Below are positions 32,427-41,656 of a stretch of 64,000 bases of DNA, one piece after another. Position numbers and translations under genes: made by a program. This DNA comes from JADGRB01 sp963835825. GTDB taxonomy: Bacteria > Myxococcota_A > Polyangia > Fen-1088. Numbering within the stretch: position 1 is the first letter of the stretch; the number at the start of each line of letters is the position of its first letter. The notes below the pieces were generated by a model. That model was not told the DNA's origin. It did no database searches and saw nothing but the letters and a program-made list of their open reading frames with translations. The DNA lies in contig CAWIGZ010000003.1 of NCBI GenBank assembly GCA_963835825.1, positions 62,001 through 126,000 on the forward strand. The letters run 5' to 3'.

Positions 32427-34532
32427 TCAGGGAACGACGACCGTCGCCCAGCCGGTGCCCGGCATCGGGAACGACAGCTTCTGTCCCTTGATCGAAACGA
32501 CGTACGTCGTCGCGCTGCCCGAGTTGTACATGGCGACCACGACGCTTCCGTCGGTGTTCTTGAACGCCACCGCGTCGCCGCCGCTCGTTCCGACGACGGT
32601 CGCGCCCGGCTGGACGTACTGCGAGAGGTGGCGGAAGACGTAGTAGGCCGGGGTCGGCGTGACGCTGCCTGAGCCCGCGACCAGCAGGGCGTCCTGCTTC
32701 CAGTCACGGGTCGTGTCGATCCCCAGGCCGGACGAATCGAGCACCATGTTCCAGGCGTTGTAGGCCTGTACCTTGCCGTTTCTGATCGCCTTGCTGATGT
32801 AACCCCAGCTCTCGACGCCGTATGCCTGATCGTTGGGCGCCTTCGAGCTGTTGTAGGCCGGATAGCCAGTGGGGTTCCAGGGGTAGTTGCCGCACTTGTG
32901 CTCGGTGGCCCAGATCGGCAGGTTGCCGAACTTCGTCCCGCTGTTCACCGCGTCGAGGACGCCCCACTGCGCGCCGGCGACCGAGACGTACCCGGCCGCG
33001 GTGCTGTCGTTCAACACGGCGGTCGCGATGTCGGTGTCGTGGCGCGCCATGCCCCCGGAGGTGTCGCCATTGTTCGACATGGTCCCGAGCATGATCTTGA
33101 CGCCCAGGGGCTGCATCACCGCGCCGAGCGCCTTGACGAAGCTCACGTACGTGGCGCTGTCCCAGAGGCAAGAGGGGTAGTTCTGTTGGTAGCCAGGCTC
33201 GTTCTGGGGAGAGACGACCTCGATGTTGATCCCCTGCGCCTTGTACCCCATGACGAACTTCGAGTAGTACTGGGCGTACGCCGTCAGGTACGAGGAATTG
33301 CCGCTGACGATGTTGCCACCATCGAAGTACGACGGCTTCTTGGTTCCGCTGTCCGAATTGTATCCGGTCTTCAACCAGACCGGAGGCGTCCAGGGGCTGG
33401 CCCAGAAGCGGAGGTTGGGGTTCACCGCCTGCGCGGCCTTGATGTACGGGATCAGCTTCTGGCCGTCCCGGGTGAGCGAGAACATGGACATGGAGGTGTC
33501 CGCGGGAGGTCGATTGGATCCCGAGCTGGTCGGGGTCACGTCGGTTCCCGTATCGTCGTCGGTGTAGCGGCTGGTGGCGTAGTCGCTGGCGCCCATGGGG
33601 ATGCGGCCCCACTGGAAGTTCGCGCCGTCGGTGGCGCTGAAGAGCAACGTCATCGCCTGCGTCTGCATGGTCGAAGAGGTGAGGACGTTCCATCCGATCT
33701 CGTTGAAGGCGCCGCCAAAGCCGTCCCACTTCTGGGCCGTTGAGGTGTCATTGACCGTCACCGTGGCGGACGCGGTCGAGGTCGTCGCCGTCGCGGTCGT
33801 CCAGTACGCGCCCGGCCCGGAGGTGATCACCTTCATCGTGACCGCCGTGCCGCCGGTGCCGGTCGAGCCACCCGTGGCGCTGCCGCCCGTGCCCGTCGCG
33901 CCGCCGGTGCCCGCCTTGCCCGCCATGCCCCCGGTGCCGCTGCCGCCGGTGCCGGTCGAGCCGCCCGTCGCGCTGCCGCCGGTGCCCGTCGAACCGCCGG
34001 TCCCGGTGGTGACGTTGTCGACGCAGGCGCTGCTCGCGCAGTGCTGGGTCGAGCCGCAGGCGTGTCCGCAGGTGCCGCAGTTCGCGGCGCTGCTGGTCGT
34101 GTCGACGCAGGCGCTGCCGCAAAGCATCTGGCTGGCCGCGCAGCTCGAGCTGCAGCTGTTGTTGCTGCAGACCTGGCCGGTCGTGCAGGTCGTCCCGCAG
34201 GCTCCGCAATTGTTCGCGTCGGAGGCCACGCAGGCGCCGCTGCAGCTCAGCATGCCGGATGGGCACTGGCACTGGCTGTTCTGGCAGGTCTTCCCGCCGG
34301 AACAGGGATTGCCGCAAACGCCGCAGTTGTTCGAATCGCTGGCGGTGTTCACGCACGTCGAGCCGCAGAGCGTCTGCGCAGAGTCGCAGGTGGGGCCGCT
34401 CCCGCCGGTGCCGTTACCGCCGGTGCCGTTGCTGCCCCCGCTGCCGGTCGTGCCCGGTTGCGAGCTGCTGCAAGCCGCGGTGAGGATTGCCAAGCCAAGT
34501 CCCAAGAGCCATGAGCGTGCTGTGTGAGTCAT
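32427..34532 (-). CDS. GH30 family glycoside hydrolase, Cys-rich lipoprotein (glucosylceramidase-like)
   Basis: 701 residues from ATG 34532, favoured by AGGTGG upstream (a GTG lies two codons earlier). After a lipobox (ILTAAC) come three or four Cys-rich modules (CGSTCVNTASDSNNCGVCG and repeats), a GTGG linker, then the GH30 barrel starting QKWDGFGGAFNEIGW. The acid/base is Glu445 in VVSPQNEPGY and the nucleophile Glu544 in IWATEHKCG. The DGFGGAFNE start is that of the glucosylceramidase/beta-1,6-glucanase branch. A C-terminal sandwich (VQPGATVVGTSGGDAVAFKN) completes the fold. It is probably surface-tethered and degrades beta-glucans; the substrate is inferred from family. Confidence 0.85.
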   Translation of the reverse strand: MTHTARSWLLGLGLAILTAACSSSQPGTTGSGGSNGTGGNGTGGSGPTCDSAQTLCGSTCVNTASDSNNCGVCGNPCSGGKTCQNSQCQCPSGMLSCSGACVASDANNCGACGTTCTTGQVCSNNSCSSSCAASQMLCGSACVDTTSSAANCGTCGHACGSTQHCASSACVDNVTTGTGGSTGTGGSATGGSTGTGGSGTGGMAGKAGTGGATGTGGSATGGSTGTGGTAVTMKVITSGPGAYWTTATATTSTASATVTVNDTSTAQKWDGFGGAFNEIGWNVLTSSTMQTQAMTLLFSATDGANFQWGRIPMGASDYATSRYTDDDTGTDVTPTSSGSNRPPADTSMSMFSLTRDGQKLIPYIKAAQAVNPNLRFWASPWTPPVWLKTGYNSDSGTKKPSYFDGGNIVSGNSSYLTAYAQYYSKFVMGYKAQGINIEVVSPQNEPGYQQNYPSCLWDSATYVSFVKALGAVMQPLGVKIMLGTMSNNGDTSGGMARHDTDIATAVLNDSTAAGYVSVAGAQWGVLDAVNSGTKFGNLPIWATEHKCGNYPWNPTGYPAYNSSKAPNDQAYGVESWGYISKAIRNGKVQAYNAWNMVLDSSGLGIDTTRDWKQDALLVAGSGSVTPTPAYYVFRHLSQYVQPGATVVGTSGGDAVAFKNTDGSVVVAMYNSGSATTYVVSIKGQKLSFPMPGTGWATVVVP
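33840..34010 (-). repeat. Coding minisatellite (GTGG linker) in the second GH30 gene
   Basis: Tandem units encoding GTGGSATGGSTGTGG, similar to the linker in the neighbouring GH30 gene although the flanking domains differ. This suggests exchange or independent expansion of the same linker type. Confidence 0.65.
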
Positions 34533-34829
34533 CGCCACCTATATTCCCGGGCAGACCGAATTGGCCTTCCGTGCGAAGAACTTTATTGCGAACGGACCGG
34601 CTGCGAACAGCACGAACTCGTCTCGAAAGTGGCGCCTCCTCTCATTATTGGCTGACGCGCGCGATCCGTGGTCGAGCTGTGATCCGGCGCGGCCGTCGAG
34701 CCGGGGTCACCACGGAGAGCAATGGCGCACGGCGGGCACCCGACAGAAAACTGACCAGCGCGAACGAGCCGCGATGCGCGCGGCGAACGAGAGCGGAAAG
34801 AGACGGGGAGTCGGAGACCGAGAGTGTTC
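34533..34829. other. Intergenic region upstream of the second GH30 gene
   Basis: 297 bp that should carry the GH30 promoter on the minus strand. No gene or hairpin was recognised. Confidence 0.35.
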
Positions 34830-34973
34830 TTAGACGTGCGTCATGTCGCCGGGCGCCGAATCGGTGTTCCCGCCGTCATTGGTGATGCTGTCGCTGCTGC
34901 TGCAGGCGATCGGAACGATCACGACCGCCAGGCCCAGAAGCACCCAAAACGCGAACCCAGAGATTTTTCGCAT
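34830..34973 (-). CDS. 47-residue lipoprotein
   Basis: The ATG at 34973 follows GGGGAAACC. The product is a short signal peptide (MRKISGFAFWVLLGLAVVIV), a lipobox PIAC, and a mature peptide of only 24 residues (CSSSDSITNDGGNTDSAPGD and four more), acidic and Ser/Asp-rich. The lipobox, the clean start and the position between two minus-strand genes support a real gene. The function is unknown; it might be an intact small lipoprotein or the stub of a longer one. Confidence 0.5.
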   Translation of the reverse strand: MRKISGFAFWVLLGLAVVIVPIACSSSDSITNDGGNTDSAPGDMTHV

Positions 34974-35051
34974 GGTTTCCCCGCTTGCTCTTCGGGGAGT
35001 ATAGCGGCAGGAGCTCGACCGTCGAGAGTATTCGTTTGCCGGAGTGGGGGC

Positions 35052-36542
35052 TCAAACTCTGCGCGCGGTGAGGGTTTGTGGAAAAAGGCGGGCCCGACCG
35101 GCGAGCCAGATCGGCAGCTCGGCCAGGCCCCCGAGCGCGCGCATCCCGGCGGCGACGGTCGGCCGACCGTCGGTGAGAGGCGCGGCGGCCATCGCCCGGA
35201 GCGTCCTCAACGCGCGTCGGGTCCGGAACTCGGCGTGGACGGTGCGCGACAGTGTCCGGTAGAAATCCCGGGAGAAGGGACCCGGGAAGAGGGGATCGAG
35301 GTCGTCGCTCTCGCGCCAGTTGCGCTTTTCTCCCAGCGAGGCCCGCACCCGCTCGTGGAAGCGAGTCCCCGGCAAGGGGTAGCTGACGGAGATCCCGATC
35401 TCGTCGGGGGCCAGCTCCCGGATGAGCTGCCGGGTCATCTGGATGTCGCGCCAGCGCTCTTCCGGATAACCGAACTGCAGGAAGAACCCGACCCGGACCC
35501 CGGCCGCGCGCAGGCGCGCCACGGCGCCGCGCACCTGAGCGAGGTCGATCCCCTTGTCCATCGCGTCGAGCACCGCCTGCGAGCCCGACTCGACCCCCAT
35601 CCAGGTCTCGGCGCAGCCGGCGCGGCGGAGCGCGGCGACATTCTCCTCGGTCATGAGATCCGCGCGGGTCTGGCAGAGAAACGGCGTGGCCAGGCCGGCC
35701 GCGGAGATCTGTTCCGCGAAGGGGAGCAGCCAGCGGGCCTTGAGCCCGAAGATGTCGTCGCAGAACCAGAGGTGATCGGGCGCGTAGCGCTGGCGCAGGA
35801 GTCGGAGCTCGGCGACGACGCTTTCGGGTGTCCGCGTGTGGTACGTGTTTCCGTAGACCGGCTTCGCGCACCAGTTGCAGAGGTAGGGACAGCCGCGGGT
35901 GGTGACGACGTTGAGCGAGAAGTAGCCGTGGCGGCGCTTCCAGAAGGCGCGGTAGCGATCGACGTCGACCAGGTCCCAGGCGGGGAGCGGCAGCTGGTCG
36001 AGGTTCTTCAGCAGGGCGCGGGGGCCGCTCTGGCGCTGCATGCCGAGCTGCTTCCAGACCAGGCCGGCGACGTCGTCGACCTTGGGGGGCGCGTCGCCGC
36101 GCGCGGCGTCGAGGCGGGCGGCCAGCTCGCCCAACGTCACCTCGCCTTCCCCGACGATGACGTAGTCGGCGCCGGCGGCCAGATAAACCTCCGGCGCGTC
36201 GGCGGCATCGTGCCCGGAGACGATCACGCGGGCCCCGGCGGCGCGCGCCTGCCGGGTCATGGCCAGCGCCGTCTCGCGCATGCGGCCGAGGCACATCTTG
36301 GTGAACCAGTTGAAGACGTCGTCGTAAATCACCACCAGCGTCGGCGCGGTCCGCCTCAACGCGGCCTCGAAGCCGGCGATGTCGTCGTCGAGCATCGGAT
36401 CGAAGAGCGCGACATGGTGGCCGGCGGCGCGCAGATGCGCCGCGGCGGTGATGGTCGCGAGCGGCGGGTAAGGCTTGCCAATGGCGTGCTGCTTGCGATC
36501 AAATCGCAAAAGGTGACCGTGCGTGAAGAGGACGCGCGCCAT
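35052..36542 (-). CDS. B12-binding-type radical SAM protein
   Basis: 496 residues from ATG 36542. The N-terminal ~150 residues have the Rossmann layout of cobalamin-binding radical SAM proteins (MARVLFTHGH, GKPYPPLATITAAAHLRAAG, YVIVGEGEVTLGEL), without a clear DxHxxG. The radical SAM core follows with Cys218, Cys222 and Cys225 in TTRGCPYLCNWCAKP and GVESGSQAVLDAMDKGI. Such enzymes methylate or rearrange unactivated carbons, often in lipid, hopanoid or natural-product pathways. It is divergent from a methyltransferase gene and close to the polysaccharide locus, so a modified lipid or sugar is a possible product. Confidence 0.85.
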   Translation of the reverse strand: MARVLFTHGHLLRFDRKQHAIGKPYPPLATITAAAHLRAAGHHVALFDPMLDDDIAGFEAALRRTAPTLVVIYDDVFNWFTKMCLGRMRETALAMTRQARAAGARVIVSGHDAADAPEVYLAAGADYVIVGEGEVTLGELAARLDAARGDAPPKVDDVAGLVWKQLGMQRQSGPRALLKNLDQLPLPAWDLVDVDRYRAFWKRRHGYFSLNVVTTRGCPYLCNWCAKPVYGNTYHTRTPESVVAELRLLRQRYAPDHLWFCDDIFGLKARWLLPFAEQISAAGLATPFLCQTRADLMTEENVAALRRAGCAETWMGVESGSQAVLDAMDKGIDLAQVRGAVARLRAAGVRVGFFLQFGYPEERWRDIQMTRQLIRELAPDEIGISVSYPLPGTRFHERVRASLGEKRNWRESDDLDPLFPGPFSRDFYRTLSRTVHAEFRTRRALRTLRAMAAAPLTDGRPTVAAGMRALGGLAELPIWLAGRARLFPQTLTARRV

Positions 36543-36574
36543 GACGTTGGTTCGCCGGCCTGCTTCTGGCGGCG

Positions 36575-37411
36575 GTGGGCGATGAGTATACTCGCGAGGT
36601 GACCGTCCCTGCCGGCGGCGCGGCCGCGTTCGATGCGCTCGCCGCTCGTTACGACGCACTGTTTTCTCCGGCCGCGAATCCGCTCATTGCGCTCGCGCGT
36701 ACGCGGGTGCACGCGGCGCTGGCGCGGCACTTCGCGCCGGGGAGCGCGCTCTTGGAGGTGGGCTGCGGCACCGGCGAGGACACGCTGGCCCTGGTCGAGC
36801 GCGGTCATACGCTGGTCGCCTGCGATCCGGCGCCCCAGATGCTCTCCCGGGCCGAGGCCAAGTTGAGCGCCGCCGGTCGCGGCGCCGCCGTGCGGTTCGT
36901 GCGGGGGAGCGCCGCCACCCTGGCCGCCGACTGGCCGGCGCTCGGCCTGCGCGTCGACGGCGTCTTCTCGAACTTCGCGCCGCTCAACTGCGAGCTCTCG
37001 CTCGCTCCGGTCCGCCGGCTGCTCGAGCAGGCGCTGGCGCCGGGCGGGCGTTTCGTGGGCGTGGTGCTGCCGCGGGTTTGCCCGCTGGAGATCGCGCTCT
37101 TCTTGGCGCGCGGCGAGCCCCGCACGGCGTTCCGGCGCTTCCGGCGCGCGCCGGTGGCCGACGTCGACGGGCGGACCTTCCCGATGCGCTACTACGGCCC
37201 GCGCGACTTCGATCGGGCGCTCGGCGCGGGATTTCGCCGCATCGAGACCAGGAGCCTGGGGCTCTTCTGGCCTCCGCTCAGCTTCGGTCCGCGGATGGCG
37301 CGGACGCCGCGGCTGCTCGGCGCGCTGGCGGTCCTGGAGGATCGGCTGGCGGGGCTGCCGGGTCTCTGCCACCTCGGCGATCACGTGATCGTGGTCTACG
37401 AGCGGATTTGA
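36575..37411 (+). CDS. SAM-dependent methyltransferase
   Basis: 278 residues from GTG 36575; GTG 36599 is a plausible shorter start. The class I methyltransferase fold shows motif I LLEVGCGTGEDT, an acidic strand-2 end (LVACDPAPQM) and the motif IV region VDGVFSNFAPLN. The C-terminal half carries an extra substrate-binding region (MRYYGPRDFDRALGAGFRRI). The stop overlaps the ATG of the O-antigen ligase-like gene. It may methylate a sugar or lipid of the nearby surface polysaccharide, possibly with the divergent radical SAM enzyme. Confidence 0.82.
   Translation: MGDEYTREVTVPAGGAAAFDALAARYDALFSPAANPLIALARTRVHAALARHFAPGSALLEVGCGTGEDTLALVERGHTLVACDPAPQMLSRAEAKLSAAGRGAAVRFVRGSAATLAADWPALGLRVDGVFSNFAPLNCELSLAPVRRLLEQALAPGGRFVGVVLPRVCPLEIALFLARGEPRTAFRRFRRAPVADVDGRTFPMRYYGPRDFDRALGAGFRRIETRSLGLFWPPLSFGPRMARTPRLLGALAVLEDRLAGLPGLCHLGDHVIVVYERI
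36584..36593. promoter_or_regulatory. Perfect palindrome GAGTATACTC between divergent genes
   Basis: The 10-bp palindrome holds TATACT on both strands and so could serve as the -10 box of both divergent genes, which are only 32 bp apart. If so, the methyltransferase would start at GTG 36599 on a nearly leaderless transcript. Confidence 0.3.
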
Positions 37412-39152
37412 TGTCCCGGGCGCGCGCCGTCGAGCGGCTGAGGGCGATCGGGCGCGGGGCGCTCACCCTTCTGGCGGCGCTGCTCCCGTTCGAGAAGCTC
37501 GAGCCGCTGGCGCGGCTCGGGCCGCTGCAGCTCTCCAGCGTCGAGCTGTTTCTGTATCTGGCGCTGGCCGCGTGGGGCGTGGCGCTGGTCGCTGGATGGT
37601 GGGCGGGCGATCGCGAGCTCGTCGCTCGGATCGAGCGGGCGCCGTTCGCCCACCGGGCCGTCGCCGCGTTCGGTCTGGTGCTGCTGGTTTCGGCGGCGCT
37701 GGCCCCCGCCGCGCGCGGGACGGCGCTCAAGTTCGCCCTCCGCAGCGTGGGCGGAATGTTGCTCTACGCGGCGGCCGCCGATCTTCTGCGCGCGCCCGGC
37801 GCGTCGGTGCGCGTGGCGCAGGCGCTGGTCGGCGGCGCGCTGGTCGCCGCGCTGCTGACGGTCACGGAAGCGCAGTGGGCGGCGGTGGGGGCGCTGCTGC
37901 ACCCGTTTCACCTCAGGACCTTCCAGGCGCTCGGCCGCCCCCGCGCCAGCGGCCCGTTTCAATATCCGAACATCGCCGCCATGTATCTGGAGGCGGTGGC
38001 GCCCGTCGCGGGCGCGCTCGGCGCGTCGGCCTTCGCGGTCCGACGATCACGCCTGGAGCTGGGCGGGGTGATGCTGGCGCTGCTCCTGTTGCTCGACGGT
38101 GTTCTGGCCACCGCCTCGCGCGCGGGGCTGGTCGGCGGCCTGGCGGCGATCGCGGCGCTGGCGGTCGTCTATGGCCGGCGGCGCGAGACGCGCGCTTGGC
38201 GCCGGCGCTGCTGGCGACCCTGCTGGCGCTGGCGGCGCTGGCCTCGAGCTCGGAGCTGGTCGGCCGCTTTCGGTTCTGGAAGGACGGTGCCTGGTACCGC
38301 GCGGTCATCACCGCCTCCGGCGGACCGCAGGGCCGGCTGCCGCCGGCGCTTGCCCCCGGCAGCACGGCGTTCGAGACTCTGGAGGTTCGGAACGAGGGGG
38401 CGCTCGCCTGGCCGCGGATCGCCCCCTCCCCGGTTGCGCTCTCCTATCACTGGCTCGACGCCGAGACCGGTGCCATGGTCGTGCGCGACGGGCTGCGCAC
38501 GACGTTGGCGGGAGATGTCGACCCGGGGGGCAGCGCGCAGGTTCGCGCGCAGGTCCGCGCGCCGTCCCGGCCGGGACACTACGTCCTGTGGTGGGACCTG
38601 GTGCAAGAGCACACCACCTGGTTCAGTGAGCGCGGCGACCCCGGTCTGCGCCAGCCGATCCTCGTCGGCAGCGGCGGCTTCGCCGGTTCGGAGACCCGAT
38701 CGCAGGAAGCGACGGCCGTCTGGTCGGGGACGCCGGACGAGGGCGCGCGCGGGACGCTCTGGCGGGCGGCCGTTTCCGCCTGGCGCGCGCATCCGTTGCT
38801 GGGGATCGGCCCGGACAACTTCCGGCACCTCTCGGGGACGTTCCTCGGGCGCGACCACGTCGACGAGCGAATGCACGCCAACAGCCTCTATTTCGAGACG
38901 CTGGCCGATCTGGGCCTGGTGGGGCTGGTGGCCTTGCTGGCGGTGATCGTCGCGCTCGCGGGCGCTGCGCGGCGGGCGATCGCCGCGCCGGCAAGTCGAA
39001 TCCTGGCGCTGGGGGTCGCCGCCGGGTTCGCCACCTACCTCGTGCACGGCCTCCTCGACTACTTCCTGGAGTTCACTCCGACCTACGCTCTCTTCTGGCT
39101 CCTGGCCGGAATGCTCGTGGCGATGGAGAGCTCGCCGGAGAGCGCTACATGA
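37411..39152 (+). pseudogene. O-antigen ligase-like membrane protein with Ig-like insert, one frameshift
   Basis: Two frames together give about 580 residues. The first (ATG 37411) encodes several membrane helices and the loop FQALGRPRASGPFQYPNIAA. Near 38190-38198 one base appears to be missing, and the protein continues as LAPALLATLLALAALASSSE. The second part has an extracytoplasmic domain (about residues 305-400) whose pattern FETLEVRNEGALAWPRI then PGHYVLWWDLVQEHTTWFS matches NBR1-type Ig-like domains. The Wzy_C motif (AHPLLGIGPDNFRHLSG and MHANSLYFETLADLG) and closing helices follow. The O-antigen ligase/polymerase superfamily transfers glycan chains at the periplasmic face. The lesion may be a sequencing error, as both halves are well conserved. 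Confidence 0.75.
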
Positions 39153-40492
39153 CCCGGGACGAAGCGCTGGAGGCGCTGCTGCTCGTGCAGTACGTCGCGC
39201 TGGTCATCGGCGCGCTCTTGCTGGCCCGGCTGGCCCATGCGGGCGCCGCGCATCTCGTGCGGTCGCTGAAGCCGCCGCTGGCGCCGGGCGAATACGTGCA
39301 CCTGCTGGTGATCTTCCTGCCGATCTGGGTGCTGGCCGCCGAGCGGCTGGGAATTCATCGCATTCCTGTCATCACCGGGCCACGCACGGAGCTGGCGCGC
39401 CGGCTGATCCTCACCCAGGCCTGCGGCCTGGCGGCCATCGCCTTGATCCTGGTCGCCGCGCAGACCTCGCTCAACCGCTCGCTGATCGGCATCTTCCTGG
39501 TTCTGTCGACGACGCTGCTGCTGGCCGCCAGCTCGTTCCAGCGCCGGTTCGTGGCCCGCCGTCGGGGCGAGTCGCTGGTGCTGGTGATCGGCGAGCTCGG
39601 CGACGAGGCGCTGGGCGAGATCGGGCGGGCCCGCGGCCGGCGCGTCGCCCGCCGCCCGTTCTCCGGGGTCGCGGAGCTCGCCGAGCGGCTGCGGGAAGCT
39701 CCGGTGGACGAGGTGTTGCTGTCCGACTCGCTGTCGGAGGCCGACACGCGCTGCCTGGTCGAGCTGATGTCGGAGCACGGCATCGCCGCGCTGGTGTCGC
39801 TGGCCCGCGGCGTCGACGGATTTCCGCCTCCGCAGGTGGAGCCCGTCGGTCACGCGCAGTACCTCGTCTACCAACGGCGCCGCCCGAGCGTGCCGTCGCT
39901 CGTCATCAAGGCGATCTTCGATCGGCTGCTCGCGGCGCTGTTGCTGGCGATCCTCTCGCCCCTGCTCCTGTTGCTCGCGCTCTGCGTGCGGGGCTTCGTG
40001 GGGAGCCCGGTGTTGTACGTCCAGCGCCGCGGCGGCCTCTACGGCCGTCCGTTTTCGATGCTGAAGTTCCGGACCATGCGCCTCGGCGCCGACGCCGAGC
40101 GGACGGCGCTGCTGCCGCACAACGAGATGGACGGACCGGTCTTCAAGCTGACCAACGATCCGCGCGTCACCCGCTTCGGACGCTTCCTGCGCCGCTTCAG
40201 CCTCGACGAGCTGCCGCAGCTCCTCAACGTGCTGGCTGGCCAGATGAGCCTGGTCGGTCCGCGCCCGCTGCCGGTCGAGGAGACCGCGGCGCTGACCGGA
40301 GGACACCGGCGGCGGCTCTCGATGCGGCCGGGGCTGACCTGCTCGTGGCAGGTGGGCGGCCGGAACGACCTGCCGTTCACGGAGTGGATGGCGCTCGATC
40401 TCGCCTACGTCGATCGCTGGAGCCTGGGGCTCGACCTGGCCCTCTTGCTGCGGACGCTCCCGGCCATCGTCAGAGGGCGCGGGGCGCGCTGA
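39149..40492 (+). CDS. Polyprenyl-phosphate sugar-1-phosphate transferase (WbaP/EpsE-like)
   Basis: 447 residues. Four N-terminal membrane helices and a degenerate CoA-binding-like domain (SLVLVIGELGDEALGEIGRA) are followed by a fifth helix and the catalytic bacterial sugar transferase domain from about residue 255: SMLKFRTMRLGADAE, FLRRFSLDELPQLLNVLAG, SLVGPRP and RPGLTCSWQVGGRNDLPF. It starts surface glycan synthesis by moving a hexose-1-phosphate onto undecaprenyl phosphate. The ATG overlaps the previous stop (ATGA), and the 3' end overlaps the convergent GT4 gene by 23 bp. Confidence 0.9.
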   Translation: MTRDEALEALLLVQYVALVIGALLLARLAHAGAAHLVRSLKPPLAPGEYVHLLVIFLPIWVLAAERLGIHRIPVITGPRTELARRLILTQACGLAAIALILVAAQTSLNRSLIGIFLVLSTTLLLAASSFQRRFVARRRGESLVLVIGELGDEALGEIGRARGRRVARRPFSGVAELAERLREAPVDEVLLSDSLSEADTRCLVELMSEHGIAALVSLARGVDGFPPPQVEPVGHAQYLVYQRRRPSVPSLVIKAIFDRLLAALLLAILSPLLLLLALCVRGFVGSPVLYVQRRGGLYGRPFSMLKFRTMRLGADAERTALLPHNEMDGPVFKLTNDPRVTRFGRFLRRFSLDELPQLLNVLAGQMSLVGPRPLPVEETAALTGGHRRRLSMRPGLTCSWQVGGRNDLPFTEWMALDLAYVDRWSLGLDLALLLRTLPAIVRGRGAR

Positions 40493-41645
40493 GGCGGGCT
40501 CCCGCGAACGTTTCCCACGACGATTCGACGAACGCGCCGAAGCGCCGCTCGAAGGCAGGGCGATCGAACCGCTGGGCCGCCGCGCGCAGCCGCGCGGGCT
40601 CGAACACCAGCCCGTCGAGCCGGTCGACGGCCGCGGCGAGCGCCGCCGGCGTCGGCTGGGCGAACAGGACACCGGTCTCGCCGTCGCGCACGGAGTCGAG
40701 CGCGCCGCCCGCGGCGAAGGCGATCACCGGCCGCCCGGCCGCCAGCGCCTCGACGGGAACGATGCCGAAATCGTCCAGGGCCGGATGGACGACGGCGCGA
40801 CAGGCGGCGTAGAGGCGGAGGAGCTCGTCGTCGTCCACGCGGCCGCGCAGCTCGACGTCGGGACCGGCCAGGCGGGCGAGGCGCGCCCGCTCCGGTCCGT
40901 CGCCCACCACGACGAGACGCCTCCGGGCTCCCGGCCTCCCCGGCTGGGAGAAGGCGCGGACCGCCAGCTCGACGCGCTTGTAAGGGACCAGCGCCGAGAC
41001 GCAGAGATAAAGGCCTTCGCCAGCGGCCGACGGCGTCGGGTCGGGGACGCGGGCGAAGCGCGCGGCGTCGACGGGCGGCTCGATCACCTGGGCGTCGCGG
41101 CCGTAGACGCGGCGAATCCGCGCCTGGGTGTAGACGCTGTTGGCCGCCATCGCGTGCACCCGCTTGGTCGAGGCGACGTCCCACCGGCGCAGGCGACGCG
41201 ACAGCGCGGCGAAGGCCGCCCGGCCGAGGAGGCCGCCGGGCACCGCCGGCGCGTAGTCGTCCGCCGCCTCCCAGATGTAACGCATCGGCGAGTGGACGTA
41301 CGACAGGTGCAGCGCGCCCGGCGCCGCGATCGCCCCCTTGGCGACGGCGTGGCTGCTGGAGATGATGAGGTCGAACTCGGCGAGGGGCAGCGATTCGATG
41401 GCCTCTGGAAAGAGCGGCAGCAACATCCGGAACCCCGCCGGGCCGAGCGGGAGGTATCGGGCGAGGCGATCGGTGAACGCCGTGCGCACGTCCTGCCCGG
41501 CGATGGCGGCGGAGACGGCGCGCCGCTCGTAGCGCAACGTGAACACGGGCGCGCGCGGGAAGAGGCGGCAGAGCGATTCCAGAACACGCTCTCCCCCCCG
41601 CATGGAGACGATCCAGTCGTGAACGATCGCGATTCGCGGCGGCAT
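40470..41645 (-). CDS. Glycosyltransferase family 4
   Basis: 391 residues from ATG 41645 (a TTG at 41660 overlaps the previous stop). It is a GT-B enzyme with N-terminal acceptor domain start RIAIVHDWIVSMRGGER, the segment HLSYVHSPMRYIWEAADDYA, and C-terminal nucleotide-sugar site VVVGDGPERARL and HPALDDFGIVPVEALAAGRP with the EX7E pattern. This subfamily acts in exopolysaccharide or O-antigen assembly in the cytoplasm. It follows the ligase/TPR gene on the minus strand by about 11 bp. Confidence 0.9.
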   Translation of the reverse strand: MPPRIAIVHDWIVSMRGGERVLESLCRLFPRAPVFTLRYERRAVSAAIAGQDVRTAFTDRLARYLPLGPAGFRMLLPLFPEAIESLPLAEFDLIISSSHAVAKGAIAAPGALHLSYVHSPMRYIWEAADDYAPAVPGGLLGRAAFAALSRRLRRWDVASTKRVHAMAANSVYTQARIRRVYGRDAQVIEPPVDAARFARVPDPTPSAAGEGLYLCVSALVPYKRVELAVRAFSQPGRPGARRRLVVVGDGPERARLARLAGPDVELRGRVDDDELLRLYAACRAVVHPALDDFGIVPVEALAAGRPVIAFAAGGALDSVRDGETGVLFAQPTPAALAAAVDRLDGLVFEPARLRAAAQRFDRPAFERRFGAFVESSWETFAGARLSAPRAL

Positions 41646-41656
41646 GTGACGATGGC

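Noticed and set aside
31860..34010. CRISPR-like arrays in the GTGG-coding tracts
   Set aside because: The repeats are short, contiguous, without unique spacers of constant length, and stay in frame inside GH30 genes.
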